A DNA stretch of 18,314 nt from SBAX01 sp964646605 (GTDB lineage Bacteria; Planctomycetota; Phycisphaerae; UBA1845), in contig CAZYEX010000030.1 in the NCBI GenBank assembly GCA_964646605.1, positions 1 to 18,314 on the forward strand. Reading direction: 5' to 3'. A program made the translations under genes and the position numbers. Positions 14,913-18,314 of the stretch are shown here, piece by piece. The first letter of the stretch is position 1, and the number at the start of each line of letters is the position of its first letter. Under the pieces are notes generated by a model. The model was not told the DNA's origin, searched no databases, and saw only the letters and a list, made by a program, of their open reading frames with translations.

Positions 14913-15359
14913 GTGCCACAAGATGTCACTCAATTGCTGGCGGTCACGGAAAGGGCGCTGACGCAGCAGACCGTGGAACTGGCCGAGGTGCGGGCCCGGC
15001 AGCTGCGCTCCGTGGCGGTGAGGTCGGCGACGGGCAACGGGAACATCAGCTCGACGTTCTCGCTGGATCGGCGGTTTCGGCTGGTGTTCGTACGTTGTCA
15101 TTTCGTGAGCGGGGCGGGAACGGCGGCGTTTTCGATCTCCGTGGACTCGGCGCTGGGATCGGCCTACGACGCCAAGCTGTTTACCGTAACGCAGGCGGGA
15201 ACGGGCAAGGACCTCCATCTGCGGATCGGCGGCGGGGATGCGGAGGAACCTTCGGCCTGGACCTTCCAGGCGGGAGACAAGGTCTGGGTGCAATGGACCA
15301 ATCCGGCGAGCGGGACCATGACCTGGGGGCTGGAGGTGGGGCTGGCGCTGGCGAGTTAG
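14913..15359 (+). CDS. unrecognised probable virion protein B (148 aa)
   Basis: The start is GTG at 14913, two bases after the preceding stop, with GGAG about 8 nt upstream inside the previous gene. The product has two parts. Residues 1 to about 34 form an amphipathic helix (QLLAVTERALTQQTVELAEVRAR) that could trimerise as a coiled coil. The rest is a Gly/Ser/Thr-rich beta-sandwich-like region (NISSTFSLDRRFRLVFVRCHF, AFSISVDSALG, LHLRIGGGD, DKVWVQWTNPASGTMTW). A helical stalk with a beta head is typical of small phage fibre or decoration proteins, but no family is recognised. There is no signal peptide. It is the only module gene with essentially no upstream spacer and hence no repeat array before it. 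Confidence 0.65.
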   Translation: MPQDVTQLLAVTERALTQQTVELAEVRARQLRSVAVRSATGNGNISSTFSLDRRFRLVFVRCHFVSGAGTAAFSISVDSALGSAYDAKLFTVTQAGTGKDLHLRIGGGDAEEPSAWTFQAGDKVWVQWTNPASGTMTWGLEVGLALAS

Positions 15360-15364
15360 GAAAA

Positions 15365-15445
15365 GAAGTTCAAAGTTCGAAGTTCGAAGTGAGGAGGGCA
15401 TCCGCCAATCCGTTTTCGAGATTTGAACTTCGCACTTTGAACTTC
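15365..15445. repeat. heptamer inverted-repeat array between virion genes B and C
   Basis: The left arm (15366-15393) is AAGTTCA, AAGTTCG, AAGTTCG and AAGTGAG. The right arm (15425-15445) is GAACTTC, GCACTTT and GAACTTC. Positions 15365-15388 and 15422-15445 are inverted copies with about 22 of 24 matches around a 33-nt loop, giving a long stem-loop a few bases after a stop codon. The unit is unrelated to the GCGGAAT arrays. Confidence 0.88.
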
Positions 15446-15467
15446 ACGGAAAACGAGGACCCTGAAG

Positions 15468-16118
15468 ATGCCGAAGACCTACACGGATGACATTGGGCCG
15501 GTTCTGCCGTCGGCGCTGACCGGGCCGTTGCAGGTGGTGAGCGCGACGGATCCGAGCGCTTGGATCAAGGTCGATCCGGCGACGGCGAAGATCAGCGCCG
15601 CGGGAACGGCGGCGCCGATGCGGCGGATCGTCATTCCCTCGGCGCGAGTCTACGGCACGATCACCCCAAGTCTGTTGGGACAGGCGATCGCTGCGTTCTA
15701 CGTTGGGGCCACGCAGACCGGCGGGCACTATCTGACGCCGATTCTGATTCCCGACGACATGGACGTCGCCAAAAGCTGCAACGTCGAGATTCTCATTTCC
15801 CCCCAAACCAGCGCCACGACCAACGGGCAGGCGATTCGGTTTCAGCTTTCCGATACGCGGGTGGCGGACGGGGGCACGCGGGCGGATGCGAATCTGACCT
15901 ATGATTGGAGCGTGCCCACCAATTGGGTGACGACGAACAACAACGTGATCACGTTGGATGGCGGAAGCGGCTACAGCTACGCGGGCGGCACGTTTCAGCA
16001 CGGACAGCACCTGGGAATGCGGATCGCGCGGTTGGGGACGGCGGCCGAGGATACGTTCGACAAGAGCGTGTTTCTCGGAGAATACGCGATCTTCGAGTAT
16101 ACGGCCGGGGAGTTTTAG
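15468..16118 (+). CDS. unrecognised probable virion protein C (216 aa)
   Basis: The last gene of the module encodes a 216-aa, Thr/Ala/Gly-rich, beta-dominated protein with no signal peptide and no recognised motif. Successive regions are an N-terminal DDIGPVLPSALTGPLQVVSATDP segment, a helix-like IVIPSARVYGTITPSLLGQAIAAFYVG, strands around KSCNVEILISPQTSA and IRFQLSDTRVADGG, an Asn/Thr-rich WVTTNNNVITLDGGSGYSYAG stretch and a C-terminal strand pair. Jelly-roll or fibre-head proteins look like this, so a surface or receptor-contact role is possible but unproven. GAGGA lies about 13 nt upstream and GAAG directly before the ATG. After it, the DNA returns to repeats and host genes. Confidence 0.65.
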   Translation: MPKTYTDDIGPVLPSALTGPLQVVSATDPSAWIKVDPATAKISAAGTAAPMRRIVIPSARVYGTITPSLLGQAIAAFYVGATQTGGHYLTPILIPDDMDVAKSCNVEILISPQTSATTNGQAIRFQLSDTRVADGGTRADANLTYDWSVPTNWVTTNNNVITLDGGSGYSYAGGTFQHGQHLGMRIARLGTAAEDTFDKSVFLGEYAIFEYTAGEF

Positions 16119-16180
16119 ACGACTTCACCGTTCCGCGGAACGGAGCCGGTGCGTGGACGGTCGCCGTTCTGATTGTCGTG

Positions 16181-16314
16181 TCGCTTCCGCTCCACGCTCT
16201 GATTGTTGTTCGAATTCGATCCTCGCCATTCGCCATTCTGCATTCGTCCAACACCGGTCGCTTGCGCTCCCGGCTCGGATCATCGGGTCGCTTCCGTTCC
16301 CCGCTCGGATTGTC
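16181..16314. repeat. three copies of a ~28-30-bp GC-rich repeat
   Basis: Copies start at 16181, 16258 and 16288, each of the form TCGCTT-[CG]-CG-[CT]-TCC followed by a GCTC(T/G)GAT core. The last two are in exact 30-bp register. Read on the minus strand they give a repeated Glu-Arg-Lys-Arg-Pro peptide, but no real gene is evident. The cluster fills most of the 261-bp spacer after the head module. Confidence 0.75.
16223..16250. repeat. period-7 array embedded in the 30-bp repeat cluster
   Basis: Heptamers TCGCCAT, TCGCCAT, TCTGCAT and TCGTCCA lie between the first and second 30-bp copies. Shifted by one base they read ATTCGCC and ATTCTGC, related to the ATTCCGC arm units of the arrays around the capsid gene. 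Confidence 0.7.
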
Positions 16315-16333
16315 CGCGGGCTGGCGCCCGCGG
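16314..16333. terminator. GC-rich hairpin
   Basis: CCGCGGGC-TGGC-GCCCGCGG is a perfect 8-bp stem with a 4-nt loop. It lies downstream of both the head module and the minus-strand lipoprotein gene, so it could end transcription from either side. No U-tract is present. Confidence 0.4.
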
Positions 16334-16379
16334 GTCTGACGATCCGGTCGCGAACGCTCGGGGCACCCTTCGCCGACGG

Positions 16380-16541
16380 TCAGGGGCCGATGGGTTCGGT
16401 GACGGCGGTGTCGACGATATCGACGATGAAGGAGGAGAGGCTGGCGCGGGCGGCGTCTTGGACAAAACCGCTTTCGCAACCCGCGGCGGCGAGGACGATG
16501 AGGATCGCGGCGAGCGTTCGACGTATACGTAGTGTGGGCAT
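16380..16541 (-). CDS. small predicted lipoprotein (53 aa)
   Basis: A 53-aa reading frame on the minus strand with an ATG at 16541 and a TGA at 16380-16382. The N-terminus MPTLRIRRTLAAILIVLAAAGC has a basic n-region, a hydrophobic core and an LAAAGC lipobox, so Cys21 should be lipidated and the mature peptide (about 33 residues, ESGFVQDAARASLSSFIVDI and beyond) anchored to a membrane. AGAGGA lies about 8 nt upstream. It diverges from the MobA gene across 98 bp. I recall comparably tiny lipoproteins in planctomycetes, but the function is unknown. Signal peptide, lipobox, RBS and clean stop together argue that it is real. Confidence 0.78.
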   Translation of the reverse strand: MPTLRIRRTLAAILIVLAAAGCESGFVQDAARASLSSFIVDIVDTAVTEPIGP

Positions 16542-16639
16542 TTGAGGTTCCTCTCAGTTGTTTCCTTCGAGTTATCGGAAAAGCGGCGACCCGGGTTGAG
16601 CGGGCGTCGGCGGCGCGGCAGAATGGCCGAAGGGCGGCG

Positions 16640-17311
16640 ATGGGTACGAACTCCTGGCGGATCGGTGGACTGGTGCTTTGCGGGGGGCGAAGCGCGCGGA
16701 TGGGGCGGGCCAAGGAGTGGCTGGCGATGGGGAAGGAGAGCGTTCTGCAGCGCTTGGTGCGGATCGTGGGCGAGGTGGTGGCGCCGATCGCAGTGTGTGC
16801 GCGGGCGGGGCAGTCGCTTCCGAGCTTGGGGGAGGATGTGTGGGTGGTTCACGACGAGCTGCCAGACGTGGGGCCGTTGGCGGGTCTTGCGGCGGGGATG
16901 GATCGGTTGGCGGGCGTGTGCGATGCCGTGTTCGTCACGTCGTGTGATCATATGTTGCTGCGGGGCTCCGTCGTGCGACGGATGACCGAGGCGTTGGGCG
17001 GGGATCGCGCCGTGGTCATTCGGTTCGAGGGGCGGATGAATCCGCTGATGGGAGTGTACCGGCTGGAGACGCGGGGAGTCATTGAGGAACTTGTGGAGCG
17101 AGGGGACCATCGCGCGCAGTCGTTTGCGGAACGGTGTGGAGCGCGGTGCATGGATGCTCAGGACTTCGCCGATCTGGATCCGCAACTGGAGTCGTTTTGG
17201 AATGTGAATGATCCGGAGACGTATGCGCGGGTGGGGGGAAGGGACGGAGGGACGAAGGGACGAAGGGACATAGGGACTAAGGGACATAGGGACGAAGGGA
17301 TGAAGGGATGA
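16640..17311 (+). CDS. mobA: MobA-like molybdenum cofactor guanylyltransferase
   Basis: A 223-aa nucleotidyltransferase that would attach GMP to molybdopterin to form the bis-MGD-type cofactor. The N-terminal LCGGRSARMGRAKEWL (13-28) is the GTP-binding LxGGxSxRMGxxK signature. DELPDVGPLAGL (72-83), TSCDHMLL (100-107, the metal-binding CD motif), NPLMGVY (134-140) and FWNVNDPETY (187-196) match the family in order. The start at 16640 is chosen because AAGGG lies about 6 nt upstream; the same frame extends back to 16532 but overlaps the lipoprotein start. Native homology should end near residue 198. The last ~25 residues are encoded by an octamer array and read as an 8-aa repeat (GTKGRRDI, GTKGHRDE). 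A related transferase, such as a MocA-type enzyme, is possible. It abuts the HD gene. Confidence 0.82.
   Translation: MGTNSWRIGGLVLCGGRSARMGRAKEWLAMGKESVLQRLVRIVGEVVAPIAVCARAGQSLPSLGEDVWVVHDELPDVGPLAGLAAGMDRLAGVCDAVFVTSCDHMLLRGSVVRRMTEALGGDRAVVIRFEGRMNPLMGVYRLETRGVIEELVERGDHRAQSFAERCGARCMDAQDFADLDPQLESFWNVNDPETYARVGGRDGGTKGRRDIGTKGHRDEGMKG
17239..17310. repeat. nine-unit octamer array forming the MobA C-terminus and HD leader
   Basis: Nine 8-bp units of the form [AT]AGGGA[CT][GAT] run in perfect register. They encode the MobA tail, provide its TGA stop at 17309-17311 and place purine-rich GAAGGGATG sequence just before the HD gene start at 17319. This is the longest tandem array in the window and lies in host genes. 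Confidence 0.9.
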
Positions 17312-17318
17312 AGAGGGC

Positions 17319-17885
17319 ATGAATCGTGAGCGGGCTTGGGATTTGCTGAACGAATATACGAAGAATCCGGCGCTGATTCGTCACGCGCTTTGCGTGGAGG
17401 CGGCGATGCGGCGGTATGCAAGTCTGGCCGGCGCAGACGAGGTGGTGTGGGGACTGGCGGGGTTGCTGCACGATTTCGACTATGAGCGCTTTCCGACGCC
17501 GCCCGAGCACACGCGGGAGGGTGCGACGGTGTTGCGTGCGGCAGGGTGTGACGAGGAGGTGGTGGGGGCGGTCTTGTCGCACGTGCCGTGGAATGCGGAG
17601 GAATATCCCCGCGATCGACCGATCCGCAAGACCTTGTTCGCGTGCGATGAGTTGTGCGGGTTCTTGTACGCCGCGGCGCTGGTTCGCCCGGAGCGTTTGC
17701 AGGGCATGGAGGCGGCGGGAGTGGTCAAGAAGCTCAAACAGAAGTCCTTTGCGGCGGCGGTGTCACGCGATGACATTCATGAAGGAGCGGCGCTGATCGG
17801 GTTGCCGCTTGCGGAGCACATCGAGAATTGCCTCGCGGCGCTGCGGTCCATTGGTGAGCAAGTCGGGCTGGCGCCGGCGGCGTAA
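17319..17885 (+). CDS. HD-domain metal-dependent phosphohydrolase-like protein
   Basis: A 188-aa cytoplasmic HD-superfamily protein. His22 (RHALCVE), the doublet H51-D52 in GLLHDFDYE, His64 in PEHTREGA, His88 in VLSHVPW and Asp110 in FACDELCGF reproduce the H...HD...H...H...D ligand series of small HD proteins. These hydrolyse phosphate esters of nucleotides or related compounds, but the substrate is unknown. Proteins of this length with LLHDFDYER are common stand-alone HD proteins. The start is ATG 17319, 7 nt after the MobA stop; the array at 17239-17310 supplies the purine-rich leader. The pair is probably co-transcribed, though a functional link to molybdenum cofactor synthesis is not established. 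Confidence 0.85.
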   Translation: MNRERAWDLLNEYTKNPALIRHALCVEAAMRRYASLAGADEVVWGLAGLLHDFDYERFPTPPEHTREGATVLRAAGCDEEVVGAVLSHVPWNAEEYPRDRPIRKTLFACDELCGFLYAAALVRPERLQGMEAAGVVKKLKQKSFAAAVSRDDIHEGAALIGLPLAEHIENCLAALRSIGEQVGLAPAA

Positions 17886-18005
17886 GGGGCGGTCACACCA
17901 CGCATTTCGAAAGGAGCGCCGGACGGCGGATCGCGTCGCGCGTCCGCGGGGGCTGAACCCTCGACGCTGCGCGTCAGTATGTGTTTAGCGTCCGGAACGA
18001 AAGAA

Positions 18006-18068
18006 GCCCTGAAAGGGCGAAACAGGCATAGCCCACGGCGCGGGCCAGCCCGCTTGCGGGCCGTGGGT
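18006..18068 (+). repeat. REP-like composite hairpin element, copy 1
   Basis: GCCCTGAAAGGGC is followed by GAAACAGGCATA and then CCCACGGC (18032-18039), which pairs with GCCGTGGG (18060-18067). The loop holds a second hairpin, GCCCGC-TT-GCGGGC (18048-18061). The ordered parts recur inverted in copy 2. Confidence 0.75.
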
Positions 18069-18131
18069 AACGGATCAATCGGACGGCGGGCCCCGGATGG
18101 GGCGGCACATTCGCACATGGGGACTTGTGTC

Positions 18132-18215
18132 GCCCCTTGCGGGGCTTGTCCTTTTCTTATTTCCGCAGACCCACGGCTTACGCCGTGGGCTATTACCTTT
18201 CGCCCCTGCCGGGGC
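18132..18215 (-). repeat. REP-like composite hairpin element, copy 2 (inverted)
   Basis: Read on the minus strand: GCCCC/GGGGC hairpin (18202-18215), GAAAGGTAATA, then CCCACGGC/GCCGTGGG (18170-18177 and 18182-18189), and after a 24-nt linker a further GCCCC-TTGC-GGGGC hairpin (18132-18145). Order and core sequence match copy 1, so the pair forms a larger imperfect inverted repeat. Confidence 0.75.
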
Positions 18216-18255
18216 TGACAAACTGCGCAACATCGAAACTTACGCTTCGGGTTAG

Positions 18256-18314
18256 TGTGGGTGTCTCGCAAATGTGTCAGACTTGGCCGTGCAAGGTAGA
18301 GATGTTGACAAGGT
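18256..18314 (+). mobile_element. possible left end of an IS21-family element with start of istA
   Basis: From about 18256 the sequence TGTGGGTGTCTCGCAAATG followed by TGTCAGAC, with its internal GTGTC direct repeat, looks like the terminal region of IS21-family elements as I remember them. An ATG at 18302, preceded by AAGGTAGAG, opens a frame reading MLTR, a common beginning of the IstA transposase. Only 59 bases are visible, so this rests on recollection of the pattern and cannot be confirmed here. Confidence 0.3.

Larger units (their letters stand above)
17886..18255. other. gene-free stretch rich in hairpin repeats
   Basis: No credible coding sequence is present. It contains GACGC-TGC-GCGTC at 17963-17975 within a GC-rich segment, two composite hairpin elements (18006-18068 and 18132-18215, listed separately) in opposite orientation, and AT-richer sequence to the right. 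The longer frames here are interrupted-hairpin translations without RBS or domain. Confidence 0.6.

Noticed and set aside
10381..15445. CRISPR array
   Set aside because: The units are 7-8 bp with no spacers between them and vary from gap to gap. There are no cas genes.
16181..16320. Repeated Glu-Arg-Lys-Arg-Pro peptide on the minus strand
   Set aside because: It arises from the 30-bp DNA repeats. There is no RBS or domain context, so it is treated as a DNA repeat rather than a repeat protein.
7497..16379. att direct repeats flanking the head module
   Set aside because: No matching direct repeat or tRNA-derived core was found by eye at the two edges. A computed search with extended flanks would be needed.
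16280..17320. 346-codon minus-strand frame over mobA and the repeats
   Set aside because: It translates the octamer array into Ser/Pro-rich repeats and overlaps MobA. It has no motif of its own.
17777..18271. 164-codon minus-strand frame in the gene-free right end
   Set aside because: It runs through the hairpin elements and overlaps the HD gene end. Its composition is that of the repeats.

Overview
The window is high-GC bacterial chromosome with Shine-Dalgarno-led genes. The gene mix points to Planctomycetota, probably Phycisphaerae or a relative. It includes a secreted von Willebrand-A (VWA) protein, a PPDK-like PEP/pyruvate-binding protein, a polyferredoxin-TPR fusion, a tiny lipoprotein, and intergenic hairpin and low-complexity repeats. 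The lineage is an inference from gene style, because no marker gene or rRNA is present.

Left flank (1-7496), host genes: the 5' part of an amino-DNA methyltransferase runs off the left edge (minus strand). Next are a nitrilase-superfamily amidohydrolase (minus) that appears to lack the usual catalytic lysine, a signal-peptide VWA protein (plus), a 767-aa PEP/pyruvate-binding protein (minus), and a divergent membrane 4Fe-4S protein fused to TPRs (plus).

Centre (7701-16118), a co-directional Mu-like head-gene module: large terminase (Mu gp28-like), DUF935 portal (gp29-like), gpI-like protease/scaffold, a decoration-like protein, a gpT-like major capsid protein, a DUF1320 (gp36-like) protein, a probable neck or tail-completion protein, and three unrecognised proteins likely to be structural. 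All ten frames are open and carry ribosome binding sites. I see no integrase/transposase, small terminase, tail sheath, tape measure, baseplate, lysis or regulatory gene. This is either a remnant or a domesticated, capsid-producing or GTA-like locus.

Right flank (16119-18314): a 30-bp repeat cluster, a 53-aa lipoprotein (minus), a MobA-like guanylyltransferase, an HD-domain protein, a 429-bp gene-free stretch with two composite hairpin elements in opposite orientation, and possibly the left end of an IS21-family insertion sequence at the edge.

The most unusual signal is in the spacers. Nearly every gap in the head module of about 30 bp or more holds a short tandem array with a 7- or 8-bp period. 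The unit differs between gaps, and several arrays fold back into long inverted repeats. The same kind of array occurs in the host flanks (1426-1453 and 17239-17310). Two arrays run into coding sequence and supply the C-termini of the protease and MobA. Sharing this habit with host spacers suggests the capsid module has been resident for a long time while its reading frames were kept.
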